64,000 nucleotides of DNA from NCBI GenBank assembly GCA_032158295.1, contig CM063252.1:10404744-10468743 (forward strand). The letters are read 5' to 3'. Shown here piece by piece: positions 1 to 10,376 of this stretch (position 1 is its first letter; the number at the start of each line of letters is the position of its first letter). The position numbers and the translations under genes were made by a program. Below the pieces are notes generated by a model. The model made no database searches and was not told where the DNA came from. It saw only the letters and a program-made list of their open reading frames with translations. Source of the DNA: Pycnopodia helianthoides (taxonomy: Eukaryota; Echinodermata; Asteroidea; Forcipulatida; Asteriidae).

Positions 1-304
1 AAGTGCTTCAGCTATCGACATCAATGTAACACACGTGCCTAGAATGAGACGAGAATAATATGCCGAAACCAAGATGCAGAAAACAGCCAGAGAAATAGTT
101 AAGATAGAAAATTGTACATGCTGGTGGTACTGCTCTGCGGATACAGTCAAATACCTCCAGAGGCACGTTTAAAGAGGCACGTTGCCTTCAAATCTCTTAA
201 AACCTTGATGTTTGGAATTTTCTCCTCATCCTTTAAAGAGCCGTTCATGCACTGATACACCCACAGTGTTTTGTAATTATTAGTGAGAGTAGTGGAGTAG
301 TGAT
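1..304. other. AT-rich non-coding stretch with a MITE-end remnant
   Basis: No gene is seen. A short direct repeat of GAGGCACGTT occurs at about 160 and 174. The second copy continues into GTTGCCTTC, which resembles the terminal motif of the MITE-U family found at 669-915 and 11195-11559. This is probably a broken end of such an element. The rest is unremarkable. Confidence 0.3.
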
Positions 305-660
305 TTAAAGGAACATTACAGAATTGGTTTTTGCTAGCAAAACAGTTGCTGGCAGTGTAAGCACTTTATGTAATTCACCATATACACAAACTGACAAACC
401 TGTAGAAGTTTGAGATCGATCGGCCATCTGGGTCACGAGAAAATAATGAAAAACCGATTACACATTTTGCATGAAATCACATAGATTCACTGAGCGATAA
501 ACTCCAATCGGAAAATTAGTTTATTCATTTCTCATCAAATATGGCATTTCAGACAGAAATATTTCAAGCGATGTTTTCTACTATCATCATTATTAGACCG
601 TGTAAGTTTTATGTAAATCTGTGATCTTTTTTTCTTACCAATTCTGTAATGTTCCTTTAA
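305..660 (-). mobile_element. MITE-A copy 1, full length with internal deletion
   Basis: The element is bounded by TTAA on both sides. It starts TTAAAGGAACATTACAGAAT and ends with the exact reverse complement, and the inverted repeat extends about 24 bp. No coding capacity is visible. The internal core (for example GATCGATCGGCCATCTGGGT) is shared with copies at 3803, 27483, 44457 and 57402. Compared with the 27483 copy it lacks about 20 bp in the middle, between the bases matching CATAGATTCA and CTGAGCGATA. TTAA target sites with AGG...CCT ends fit a Kolobok-like or piggyBac-like transposase source, which is an inference. Confidence 0.85.
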
Positions 661-668
661 AAACACAT

Positions 669-915
669 AAATGATACAACCAGTGGAGTATACGGCCAGG
701 CACTTTGTGGAGTCAAAATTTGATTCTTAACAGTGATGGGCCGTGTCATGAAATACCACAAAACCACACATTTTCAAGGGAAATTAAAATGTGAATCATT
801 TTATTTACGTTTAAAATATCTTTCTGACCACATTCATTTCAAAACAAACGCTTTGTACAGCCCAAAGGGGGTGCCCAATCCGAAGGCAACGTGCACCTTT
901 AAAGTGGCACCAAAG
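669..915. mobile_element. MITE-U copy 2, probably truncated
   Basis: The right half matches the reverse complement of the left part of the better preserved element at 11195-11559. Shared features are a block with GTGAATCATTTTATTTACG-like sequence, then CCACATTCATTT, then a GCCCAATCCGAAGGCAACGT end. The right end is close to TTTAAAGTGGCACC. A short open frame (733-942) inside it is incidental. The left end cannot be placed securely because MITE-A copy 1 lies against it. Confidence 0.5.
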
Positions 916-1639
916 GGATACAAGGCAGCAATAGACCACTAGTTTTCGTCAAACTCACTTCAGAATTAAGATGTTACATTTTCTTTGAATCAAAGTAAGG
1001 CACAACGATGATAAATTGTTTATTGTCATAGCAATAACTGTTTCTTACACACTTTTCTCAGACCTAAACTGGATTAAGGGCAGGGCTCGTAACCCCCCCC
1101 CCCAACAACATCACAACAAAAAACACTGCTACTAGAATGGATTTTTCACTTTGAATAATGTGGGCAAAAATACATAAGTTATACACTCCATGAAGATAGG
1201 CTACTTTGCATTTTGCGAACCTTGTATTTTGGATTTTCATGTGTAAACATTATTGCTTTTTTTCACGTGTGAAGGAAACGAAATACCGCAATTTATCGGG
1301 TCCAAACTTTCAAATAAACGCGAGATTTGCACAGTATATACTTTACTTTACATTGTGGCCCTAAAACGTAAACGTTTATCGCGCGCAGTGTGGAGATTAT
1401 TCAAACTGCGCAGTCGACACAATTTTACAACATTATTGACTTTAAGGGTTTTTCCCCAGATTGTCTCCTTTACTTGAAATTACATGACATGCAAAATCAT
1501 TATTCATGTTGTGCTACACCTCTGAATAAAGTTTAAAACAACAAAGTAATAACATTTTAAGGCGATGTATAACCCCACGTCTGCAAATGGCGTCTTATAC
1601 AAAGACCAACAAAACTCAAGTGATAAATAATAATGTGTA
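916..1639. other. AT-rich unique sequence, nothing recognised
   Basis: No gene, tandem repeat or element with a second copy in the window was recognised. There is a poly-C tract near 1088-1098. Short open frames here have no protein-like character. Confidence 0.4.
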
Positions 1640-1890
1640 CAAATCTGTCCACTGTTATTGCGAATTCACGGCAAATTAATTGCCCCTTTCGAAGTGATAA
1701 GAGGCCCCCGGGAGACCACTGCCAGACAAGGCTTGATGGAAACTACGGGCAACAGTTAATTAAGCCGATGAGGGCGATAATAGATTAGAATTGATCACGA
1801 TTCCGAACGGAATTGGCAGCTTTAGACAGATGCATTATTCAGGAGTCGGTCATGAATATTCAGCATTCAATCTCGCACATTCATTGCTCC
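1640..1890. promoter_or_regulatory. Candidate cis-regulatory module (homeodomain/GATA-type words)
   Basis: This is a compact non-repetitive block with several recognisable factor-binding words. They include GGCAAATTAATTGCC (a palindrome around TTAATT), AGTGATAAGAGG (GATA-type), CAGTTAATTAAGCC, AATAGATTAGAATTG and TGAATATTCAGCATTC. It has no second copy in the window and no coding signal. The clustering suggests an enhancer or conserved non-coding element, but chance clustering in AT-rich DNA cannot be excluded without alignment to a related genome. Confidence 0.25.
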
Positions 1891-2514
1891 AATTCTAGAT
1901 AAAGGAATTGTTACAACTTTTCATTGGATTTCGGAAGAGTATCATAGTAATTCATACAACTCGTCAAAAAGTTTTCATTTGTAAAGAACTAAACGTGGGA
2001 ACTTCAGCGCCAGCAGGTTTCCCACGTTGTGTCTATACAGGCCACACTTTTCACGTGAAATTGAATGCGATGCGAATTTACGTGATCCAGACTAAATTGA
2101 ACATGTGACAAGCTTTCTGCCATTGTCGGCGTATATAAGGTAATTCACTTTCCTTTCAATTGGGCGTAAAATATGAACCGGACTTTGTATAGGACCTAAT
2201 ATATTGTCTGTTCTTTTTTGATTAATAAAGGGGAAGTTAAGAGCACTGCCTCGTCGTGCTATCGCCAGCCAAATAGTGCGCTGTCTCCACTATGTCTGCT
2301 TAGGCAGCAGATACAAAACAAATTAGCATGCATTATGACATGGTAATCTGGCTGGTAACCTTTTGGTCCAAAACCTTGGTCGGTAATGTGTTTTTGACTC
2401 ATACTTTAAATCAAGAGTAGACCCCAACTGCAATTTCCATTCTTGTATCATCAAAAGGCACAACCCCATCACCTACCATGCTGTACAATTGACAGAATTC
2501 CACTGAGCAAAAGT

Positions 2515-2760
2515 TACACTCTAAAGGTTTCTGGGTCAATTTGACCCGGATTCCGTTTCCCATGTGCTTGACCCATTTTTGGGTCATGCTGACCAAGCAA
2601 GTAGTTAAAAAAATGGGATTTTAAACCGGATTCTGCGTCAGTTTGACCCTTTTCTGGGTCATTTCGACACAGATTCCGGTTCATACTGACCCAGAATAAG
2701 GTCAGGCCCGACGGGACCTCCGGATCCGACTCAATTTTGACCCGGAAGTTTTTAGGTATA
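2515..2760. repeat. Cluster of GGGTCA/TGACCC inverted and direct repeats
   Basis: About 250 bp carry repeated words of the type GGGTCAATTTGACCC (2533-2547), GACCCATTTTTGGGTC, TTTGACCCTTTTCTGGGTC and TGACCCGG. They look like a degenerate minisatellite built on the GGGTCA half-site in alternating orientation. The perfect GGGTCA-N3-TGACCC arrangement also has the geometry of an inverted-repeat nuclear-receptor element. No coding potential is seen. Confidence 0.45.
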
Positions 2761-2850
2761 GGTATAACAGAAAACTGGTTACAAAATTGAACATAATGAC
2801 ATGGTGTTTTGACTCACCGATAACAAATTTCTGGTATACTAAGCATAATG

Positions 2851-2901
2851 TTTGTTGTTGTTGTTGTTGTTGTTGTTGTTTTTTTTTTTTTGGGGGGGGG
2901 G
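2851..2901. repeat. (GTT)n microsatellite followed by poly-T and poly-G
   Basis: A run of about nine GTT units passes directly into a T tract and then a G tract. Just downstream at 2903-2940, TTTAAGCAGCTCTATGAAAT matches the end of MITE-C, so this may be the decayed edge of such an element. Confidence 0.7.
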
Positions 2902-3209
2902 ATAAAATTTGTACTTTAAGCAGCTCTATGAAATTTGGCCCGGACCAAAGAGGTCATTAACCAAGAAAGTGGGTCTTAGGGTTAATTTTGACGCGGCACC
3001 TTTTAGTAGAGTGAGTCTGATAGAAAGTGAAACGGTTCTAAGGTTGGTTGTATGGCGCGTTTACTAAATTGAAACTAAAGTTTAAAATTGACTTTTCTCT
3101 TCCAAACAAAGCGACAATGTAATTTCTCGGTGGAAATTATTCAAATTAAATATTTTAAACAAACAAAAAGTGACTATCTTATATAGATAGGTCTATGGTG
3201 TCTTATTAC

Positions 3210-3480
3210 TCAAGCCAGGCTGGTCACGTGACGGGATCAATAGCAGGGGGAAAAGGGCAAAATACTCTTTCCGCGGGAAAACGTGGTTGCCATGCAAATG
3301 TGGCAATTTGAAGCGGTCGTCGCGATTGGGTTCAGTCGATTTGGATCATCGGAGAGGAAGAGCGAGTGATGACGAAGGGGGGAAAGTAACCGTTAGTGAC
3401 AGAAGCGGGGGTGGACCCGTCAAGAGGGGCGTGGGCGAGGATGGGAATTGGGGGGAAAAGGGAGTGGGGTTTTGGGACAA
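3210..3480. promoter_or_regulatory. CpG-rich promoter-like patch with E-box, E2F and octamer words
   Basis: Within about 80 bp there is a palindromic GTCACGTGAC E-box (3223-3232), a perfect 13-bp E2F-type palindrome TTTCCGCGGGAAA (3268-3280) and a perfect POU octamer ATGCAAAT (3292-3299). A CpG-rich, purine-rich stretch follows. The surroundings are AT-rich and repetitive, so the patch stands out. It could be the promoter or enhancer of a gene or non-coding RNA. No convincing coding exon follows; the open frame at 3287-3520 is Gly-rich and starts at a non-ATG codon. Confidence 0.35.
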
Positions 3481-3540
3481 GACAAAAGCAGACACATTCG
3501 TTGTGGTTTTCATGAAATGACATGATATTAATGCCTAAAC

Positions 3541-3802
3541 CAATCTTGCTTGGACGAAATCGAGATTAATAGAAATGTCCTAACCACTAAATTAAAATGG
3601 ATTCAACTTATAATTCTTTCAAACGAATTTCAGAAACGATTAGCTTGGTTATATAGTCTTTCGTCAAGACACATCACTTGGCATTAAACACGCATTTAGA
3701 CATTTAATATTCATTTTCATATTTCGTTCATGATCATTATACAGTATACCATATCTGACAAGCGACTCGAATTAAGACTAGCCGAATTCCGAATGAGATG
3801 AC
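3541..3802. other. AT-rich unique sequence
   Basis: No gene or recognised repeat. It lies between the CpG-rich patch and a truncated MITE-A. Confidence 0.4.
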
Positions 3803-4093
3803 TGATCCCTTGAAATATTTCTGTCTGAAAATGCCATATTTGATGAGAAATGAATAAACTGATTTTCCGATTGGAGTTTATCGCTCAGTGAGCGTTTTAT
3901 TCATTTGTTGAATCTATATGATTTCATTCAAATGTGTAATCGGTTTTTTACTATTTTCTCAGTGACCCAAATGGCCGATCGATCTCAAACTTCTACAGGT
4001 TTGTCAGTTTATGTATATGGTGGATTACATAAAGTGCTTACACTGCCAGCAACTGTTTTGTTAGCAAAAACCAATTCTGTAATGTTCCTTTAA
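3803..4093 (+). mobile_element. MITE-A copy 2, 5'-truncated
   Basis: The sequence from GATCCCTTGAAATATTTCTG to the terminal GTAATGTTCCTTTAA matches the last three quarters of the family. The first ~100 bp, including the left terminal repeat, are missing. It keeps the GCGTTTTATTCATTTGTTGA segment that copy 1 has lost. Confidence 0.8.
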
Positions 4094-4621
4094 GGGGCAC
4101 TGTATATAATATGCAAACAAGACGATTTGTCTATTCGTAATGTTTCAATTCAAGATTCAATTCACCCCCCCCCCCCGCTCTCCTTAAAAAAAAGAACAAA
4201 ACTACAAGAAGACGTGTTTGCGCAGTTGCACGAACACCTAAAAAATCAATGCTAGACTCCGGGGAAATATGGTACAGAATAGTGATGTTTTGTCTTCATA
4301 TTTTCAAGTCTTAAACGTCGATGCGTGTGGGCGTACGACACCGCTGGCTTTAAAAAAACAGCCTTAATAATTAGCTCAACGAACCGACCTCGATATGAGA
4401 TCCAAATGTTTTGTCCCCTTTTTAGGTGCGAGGTTTGCTGAGTCCTTGGGAATTTATGACTGAGATATAAGATTAAAAATGCCGATATTCTGTTAAAATG
4501 ATTCGTCATCCAATCTACGATGAGGTGCTTGCTGGAATTATGGGCAACAAAATAATCCACCCACACAAAATGAGGGGTTAATCATTTTGTTTTTAAATGA
4601 AGAGAAAGGTATTGATCAACC
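4094..4621. other. Unique AT-rich sequence with a poly-C tract
   Basis: Poly-C lies at about 4166-4177. No gene signal stands out. The longest frame (minus strand, 4252-4566) has no recognisable domain or splice-site context. Confidence 0.35.
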
Positions 4622-4983
4622 TTAAAGGCCCTGTACACTATTGGTAAGATCGAAAAACATATAAATGTTCATAGATTCACACATAACTTACATGATTTAA
4701 AGTTAGTAATGGTAGAAAGGGTTACTTAAAGTATTTCTGCCTAAAGTGCTATCGTTTCTGAGAAATGAGTAAAACAATAGTTTTTATCACGCGCGATAAA
4801 AACTTGATGTTTAAAAAAAAAAAAAAAAACATAAGGTCTCTTTTCACTGTTTTCTCGTGACCTCGATGAGCTCAAACTTTCACAGGTTTGTTTGTTCATG
4901 CATAATGTTGAATCACACAAAACATGAACACTGTCGTCTGGGACTATTTTATCAGCTCTACCAATCCAGTATAATACCGTTAA
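4622..4983 (+). mobile_element. MITE-B copy 1, full length
   Basis: It is bounded by TTAA. The left end is TTAAAGGCCCTGTACACTAT and the right end reads ...CCAATCCAGTATAATACCGTTAA, an imperfect inverted repeat. The internal stretch TTTTCTCGTGACCTCGATGA, then CTTTCACAGGTTTGTTTGTT, is homologous to the equivalent part of MITE-A, so A and B are related families. A long poly-A run lies at about 4812-4829. From memory this core is typical of sea-star repeats. Confidence 0.8.
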
Positions 4984-5319
4984 AGACAAAGTAGGGCTGG
5001 TACACGATTGGTAATTTATCAAGAGAAGAAAATGTTAGTCTCCATTTGAAAGATCAATAACTGTAAAGTTCATATCAGTACAAATCCTTGGGAAAAGGTT
5101 ACCGTCTGGAATTACTGTAAAAGTCAAGAAACTAAAATGTGAAGACCGCACAAAGCCGCCATCGAAATAAACCCGAAACGAGCGTCAGAGGCGTAACTAG
5201 ACATTTAATTTTCGAGAAGGGGGGGGGGGTAAGTGGGTGAAAGCGGGGGTGGGTTGGGAGGGTGGGGAGGGGGTAAATACATAACTTGAGGCTTTTAACC
5301 GCCCCTGCCCTTGAATCCC

Positions 5320-5850
5320 TGAATCTTCTCAGAGTATTTCATTTCAGAGCGTCCTTTTCTTTTACATCACCACAAAGACATTTTTACAGACTCTCTACAA
5401 CATCCCAAATAAAGATCTATGAATACACGTAGTAGTAAAACTTACGCCTTGGTGTCGACCCCCCCCCACCAGTCTTGAAGATAAAGCCCCCCCCCCCCCC
5501 AACCTCCTCGGTGTCACATTTCAGAGCATTTACAAACTCTCAACATCATCAAAACAAGTGTTGTTGGCTTATTGTCTCCGCTTGCTCTTCATGACGAAGC
5601 CTCCTGAACATCCCGGGTGTTCCATTTCAATTCAGAGCGTGTACACACTATCTACACCATTCACAAAGGCAATTTTGTACAGACTATCTACATCGCCCCG
5701 GTCCCCACCCCCCCCCCCCCCAAAAAAGGTGTCGTGGGTCTGTGTCTATTTGTAGTCTGGATGAAATTCCCGAGTCCCGAACCTCCCCGGTATCACATTT
5801 CAGAGAAGAGATTTACAGACTCTCAGCATCACCGAAAACAAAGAATAACT
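5320..5850. repeat. Degenerate tandem repeat with poly-C spacers
   Basis: The words CATTTCAGAGC, then TTTACAGACTCTC, then ACATCACC recur around 5336, 5513, 5621 and 5791, separated by poly-C tracts of 8 to 14 bases (for example 5707-5720). Related words (ATTCAGGAGGTTTACAG followed by GCATCACC) occur singly near 24601 and 42160. It looks like an old, diverged repeat array; no coding signal. Confidence 0.45.
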
Positions 5851-6189
5851 CCGAGCCTGGGTCTCTCCTATTGGCCAGTCTTCAGACAAACGCAATTATC
5901 ATTATTTTCTTGATGCAAAGTTTTAGAGAACAAAAAATAAAGAAGTGATTTGATGTAAATGATGCGATTTAGGGTTGGTCACTGTCATTGACCTACATTA
6001 ATGGTAGACCATTCTCAGTCTAAATCACAGGGTGGGGGGGGGGGAGGGGGCTGTCCCCTTAACATTTTGACTTCTATCCGAAACATCACATCATGCGTGT
6101 CCTGCCCACTCCCCACCCCACAACACAAATTCTCACCCCAGGCGATGAGAGTTCTGAGTAGTTTTCGATAACATTTTAACAGGCTATCC
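5851..6189. other. Unique sequence with a poly-G tract, nothing recognised
   Basis: There is a poly-G run at about 6033-6042 and a C-rich patch at 6100-6140. No gene or known repeat was seen. Confidence 0.35.
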
Positions 6190-6700
6190 CTTTAGCATTA
6201 CAGTTTGAGTTGAGGGTTTGCAGGCGAGGAGGGAGAGGTTAGGAAGAGTGGGGGGAGGAATGGGAGTCAGTGTTTAAGGTGGTCTTTGGGAGGGGGCAGG
6301 GTGGTCTTTGGGCATCAGGGTGGCCTTGTCAGATGTTTTCAGGGTGACCTATGGGTTCAGGGTTGGGTGGATTGGGGTTTCAGGGTGGCCTTGGGTAGGG
6401 AGGGGTTCAGGGTGGCATAGGGCTTAGGGTGGATTGATATCATGGTGTTTAGGGTTGATGGTGTTCAGGGTGCAGAGTTTCAGGGTGCCAGAGTGGGTTC
6501 AGGGTGCCAGAGTGGGTTCAGGGTGCCAGAGTGGGTTCAGGTGGGTTGGGGTTTAGGGTGGCCTTGGGGGGGGGGGTAGGTGGCATGGTGTCTAGGGTGG
6601 CCTGTTGGTCAGGGTGGGGGGGGTGTTCAGGGTGGATCGAGGGTTCAGGGTGGATTAGGGATGGTATGGGAGTTCAGGGTAACCTGGTGATCTTCCTGTC
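6190..6700. repeat. G-rich minisatellite, (T)TCAGGGTGG-type units
   Basis: Strongly strand-asymmetric G-rich DNA is built of variants of TTCAGGGTGGCCTTGG and GGGTTCAGGGTG. A locally regular part (6481-6537) is three copies of a 19-bp unit, CAGGGTGCCAGAGTGGGTT. Runs of three or more G occur every few bases, so the plus strand has strong G-quadruplex potential. It resumes briefly near 6895-6930. The Gly-rich frame in it is a repeat artefact. Confidence 0.75.
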
Positions 6701-6794
6701 AAAGGAACTTGGCAAACTCCGAGTATGAATTGCACAAACCAGGAAATTGTGATTCAGCAACTAGACAGTACTTATTCTAGTCATTGTGAAATCA

Positions 6795-6885
6795 GTGGTT
6801 AGCTTAGTAGGTTCGAACCCACAACCTTGTGATTGCAAGTCCTGCAGTCAAACCACTGGACCACGGTGACCTGAAACTAAGGATT
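6795..6885 (-). mobile_element. tRNA-derived SINE head
   Basis: Read on the minus strand it has a pol III A-box-like TGGTCCAGTGGTTTGACTGC and a B-box GGGTTCGAACC, spaced as in a tRNA. The acceptor-stem ends do not pair well, so this is better called a SINE head than a working tRNA gene. The 3' body was not recognised. Confidence 0.55.
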
Positions 6886-6929
6886 AATATGGCCTGGGGG
6901 GGGGGGGGGTTCTGGGTGGCCTGGGGGCT

Positions 6930-7680
6930 GCAGTTCACTCTGATAACTTGGAAATAAAGTTGACACAGACACAGATTGTACAATAAGAGCAGGATCGATC
7001 TGGTTTTACTTAAATGTGTCTCTCTGATATACACAAATGAAAATAATAATGTTCCAGTTTATCTGACTTTGGGATTAAAATCTCATGCAATGATTGTACA
7101 CCACAATGATCACTTTTTAGTACGACCACGGGGCAAACTCGACGACCCACTAGAGACAATATCTGCATGGGTTTATCTACAATAAAACTACAAAACAATG
7201 AATTCCTTTGCTACTAGAACACACCTTTTTGTTTGTATACCTCAATCACATCCGAACCCATCAAAATCCAAGTCCATGTTTTGGGTCAAGTACACCCAAG
7301 CCAAATCAGCAAGTGCATAAACATCGTGCACACCACTTCCTTCAGAAGCAACATGGTTGGTTGATGTGACCCACCAAAATCATCTCGAAAAGACAACACC
7401 AGAGTGTCAACATTGTCAGAGTGAGTACCCCATACTGCTCTTGGATTTTGATGGACTGAAGAATGTTCTTGGGATGGTAGGGAGAGGGCGTGCATCTCAT
7501 AGGCGTTCTTGAAAGCTTTGCTTTTAGCTCTAGCCTAGGCTCCGTCAGTTATTTTGAAATCGTGCACTTTGGCACAGGGCTTCAAACCAGGTGGATGGAG
7601 CTTAAGCCGGAGCGTAAGCCGGAGGTAAGCCGGAACCAAAGTCAAAGCCGTGGATTTAAAAAAGGTCCACAGCAACAGAC
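6930..7680. other. Unique sequence, nothing recognised
   Basis: There is no convincing exon. Overlapping short open frames on both strands lack protein-like character. Around 7610-7640 the word TAAGCCGGAG is repeated two to three times. Confidence 0.35.
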
Positions 7681-7684
7681 ACAA

Positions 7685-7850
7685 AAAACTGCTCAGCAAA
7701 GAAAAAACCTTGCTTGGCAGAAACGGGTTACCAGCCAAACTACGATGTAATGTACACCGTTTGCGACTGGTTCCCCTGCAAATTCTTGCTTAGCAGGAAA
7801 AATTGGCAAAGCACAGATTTCTGCTCAACAGCTTTATGCATCTTCCAGGC
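7685..7850. mobile_element. MITE-C related fragment, diverged
   Basis: It contains the characteristic internal words of the MITE-C family: CTGCTCAGCAAAG, GGGTTACCAGCCAAACTACGATG, TTGCTTAGCAGGAAAAATTG and CTGCTCAACAGC. Terminal GGGCCC motifs are lost. Just downstream (7871-7919) the word AAGGTTACGTATTTGACCA occurs twice, a separate small duplication. Confidence 0.5.
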
Positions 7851-7929
7851 TCATTCAAATTCCTGTGGTCAAGGTTACGTATTTGACCACGTGGGTCAAA
7901 GGTTACGTATTTGACCAGAGAACGCTGTA

Positions 7930-9640
7930 AAGGTCACATTATGTGTTAACTAAACAATGCTCTACTGGACGACGCGTACAAAAATGACCATTGTAAGAGT
8001 TGATTCACCGTCTAGAAATTGTCGTTTGGATATTACTTTTTCTTAATCACAGTCGAATGGTATCAGTTAAAAGCACAATGCTGCTAGCATGGGCGTGTGA
8101 CAATAATGGAGTTCACGATAAAAACTACGATTACATCAACACCACACACGCATTAATAAGGTTCCATTTTTTTTGTTTAATGTTGATACCATTAACAGTA
8201 CACTTAAAGTGTGCCTCTAGAATGAGCACTAAAATTAACACTACACTCGTGCATTGACAACAATTACAACCCCCTTCCATCACCTGATGATCATGTGATA
8301 TGGTCATGTGATCTCCGTCGAATACAACAGTAGCAAAAAGACATGTTCGGTTTTTTTTCTTCTTCTTCAGATGAAAAATATAACAGGTTTTTTTTTTCTC
8401 CCAAAATATTATAGTTCATTCTTCTTACAATGTTTATTATTAACCTGACAAATTAATTGTTTCTTAGACATTAAATTAATTTTCTAGACATTAAATGTTT
8501 TTTTTTTTTTTTTTTTTTTTAAATACAATAATACACTGTACATAGCTTTTATCAATCCTGACTGAGCACAATAATCTTTGTGATCATATGAATAATAACT
8601 CCCTCTCGAAGTGTTATTTTTTTCTTCTTAATTACATAACGTGTTTGTGGTCCTGATTTGAAAACAAAAATAAGTCATTCACGTCATCTTTACATATCTT
8701 CATGAATATTTACAAGCAATGTGAACAAAAACGATGGCCAATCATTACGTCTTCTCCACCCCGCTGGGTACAACGTTACATGCCTACTGAGCTAAAAAAT
8801 GTGCTAAGCATGTAAAATGGTGCTTAGCAAAGGGACAAGCCAAAAAATGCATTGTCACGTCCGTTGAAACGCAACTGACTCCCTGAAGATTCGTGCTTAC
8901 CAGATGAAACCAAAATGTTCAACTTGGCTAAAAATACACGGAACTGCTTTCACCAGAAAATAGTGCTCAGCCAATGTTTTTCGCTGAGCGCAAGTTGGCA
9001 GGGTACCAATTACATACACTGTACTTTACATGATACTTCAGCTGGTAATCTGCACTCTGCCTAGCAGGATTTTCGAGTGCTAAGTAAATTTGTGTACCTA
9101 GAAGCTACAGGCCATTGTCGCAAGCTGTTTCAAAAAAAGCATGCTTACTGCATTTAAGCTGATCTTACAGCTCTCCTAAACGTAATAAAAATACAATATG
9201 CAATGATTGTTTAAGGTCCATTACAAGTTAGCATAATTGACATATCACACTATGTTTATGACAGCTACTCATTTACACTACAGCAATCCGATAACGATAT
9301 TTAATTGCAGCTTAATATTCTGGGAAATTTACTCAACATTTTGTTTTTCCTCACTCCACTCGACTAGTTGGAGTTCACATAGAGAAATAAAAAATAGAAA
9401 ACTTTACATACAATGTAAAATAATGTTCAGGAACACATCGTTCTCTACAGTTAATCCATATTCACAAAATTTCGTATTAAAAAAAAAAACCCAAAATGGA
9501 ATGTTTTCCCAGCATCGTCCGATTCTTCGACGCCAGTATGTCAATACAACGGTTTTAAGAACAAGGAAAAAAAGGCTTTTAGAAAACCCTTTCATATACT
9601 CTTTAAGATCAACTAATATTTGACACTATTCATTACTCCG
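7930..9640. other. AT-rich sequence with diverged MITE-C words
   Basis: There is a long poly-T near 8498-8520. Between about 8785 and 9125 words such as TGTGCTAAGCATG, GGTGCTTAGCAAAGG and CAGCTGGTAATCTGC suggest a decayed MITE-C copy. No exon was recognised. Confidence 0.35.
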
Positions 9641-9648
9641 GCTGTTTT

Positions 9649-9790
9649 TGACCTTGTCATGCAGCAGCCATTTTGCTTGGCACCTTGACTGCCCTCTACA
9701 GAAACGAATAATGGAGAAAAAAAACTAATGTGGAAGGCATCAGACTGATTTAAAAACAAAGACGGCTGCTGTGTGAATAAAGTAAAGGTC
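9649..9790. mobile_element. MITE-P copy, short
   Basis: The ends are inverted: GACCTTGTCATGCAGCAGCC at the left and a GGCTGCTGTGTGAATAAAGT...GGTC arm at the right. They resemble the ends of the MITE-P copy at 41371-41546 (ATAGACCTTTATCATG). Its right end overlaps the left end of MITE-F copy 1. Confidence 0.5.
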
Positions 9791-10181
9791 GTGTCCGAAT
9801 TAGAGGCTACGGCTATGGCTACAGCTTGATCAGGCCACGGCTACAGCTACAGCTGGATCAGGCTATGGCTACAGCTACAACTGGATCAGGCTACAGCTAC
9901 AGCTGGATCAGGCTATGGCTACAGCTACAACTGGATCAGGCTACAGCTACAGCTGGATCAGGCTATGGCTACAGCTACAACTTGATCAGGCTACAGCTAC
10001 AGCTGGATCAGGCTATGGCTACAGCTACAGCTGGATCAGGCTACGGCTACAGCTACAGCTGGATCAGGCTACGGCTACAGCTACAGCTGGATCGCTGCAT
10101 CATCAAGCATTGGAAAAGAAGACTTCCTTAGCAACAGTCAAAGCCGTAGCCGTAGCTGTAGCCGCCAATTCGGATACGGCC
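9787..10181. mobile_element. MITE-F copy 1 carrying an internal minisatellite
   Basis: The left end GGTCGTGTCCGAATT and the right end AATTCGGATACGGCC form an imperfect inverted repeat. Between them, 9805-10093 is a tandem array of 11 units: eight of 28 bp (one of them a base short) and three of 22 bp. The unit is a GGCTATGGCTACAGCTACAA type sequence followed by CTGGATCA. The right arm keeps the family hallmark CCTTAGCAACAGTC followed by GCCGTAGCCG. The long repetitive frames across the array are artefacts of the period. Confidence 0.8.
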
Positions 10182-10376
10182 TTACCCTGAAAAGTAGGGG
10201 GAAAAAACTGAAAGGAAAATAGCTTTCTGTATTGTCTAACTTGACTTTCACATGAAATAAAACCACCCTGGAAACCATCTGAATTCAAATAAACATAAAG
10301 GATAACTCTCATATTGACTGATAAACTCTCTTCCAGACTCTCAGACACTGACAATATTTTCTATTTTGTCAACATT

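Noticed and set aside
3287..3520. Gly-rich frame after the octamer
   Set aside because: Begins at TTG, low complexity, no homology suspected.
6190..6700. Interstitial telomeric repeat
   Set aside because: Units are TTCAGGGTGG-like and irregular, not a TTAGGG array.
6795..6885. Functional tRNA gene on the minus strand
   Set aside because: A- and B-box words are present but acceptor and anticodon stems do not pair properly; SINE head preferred.
9826..10190. Two long plus-strand frames rich in Leu/Gln or Ala/Thr
   Set aside because: They are periodic translations of the 28/22-bp minisatellite within MITE-F.
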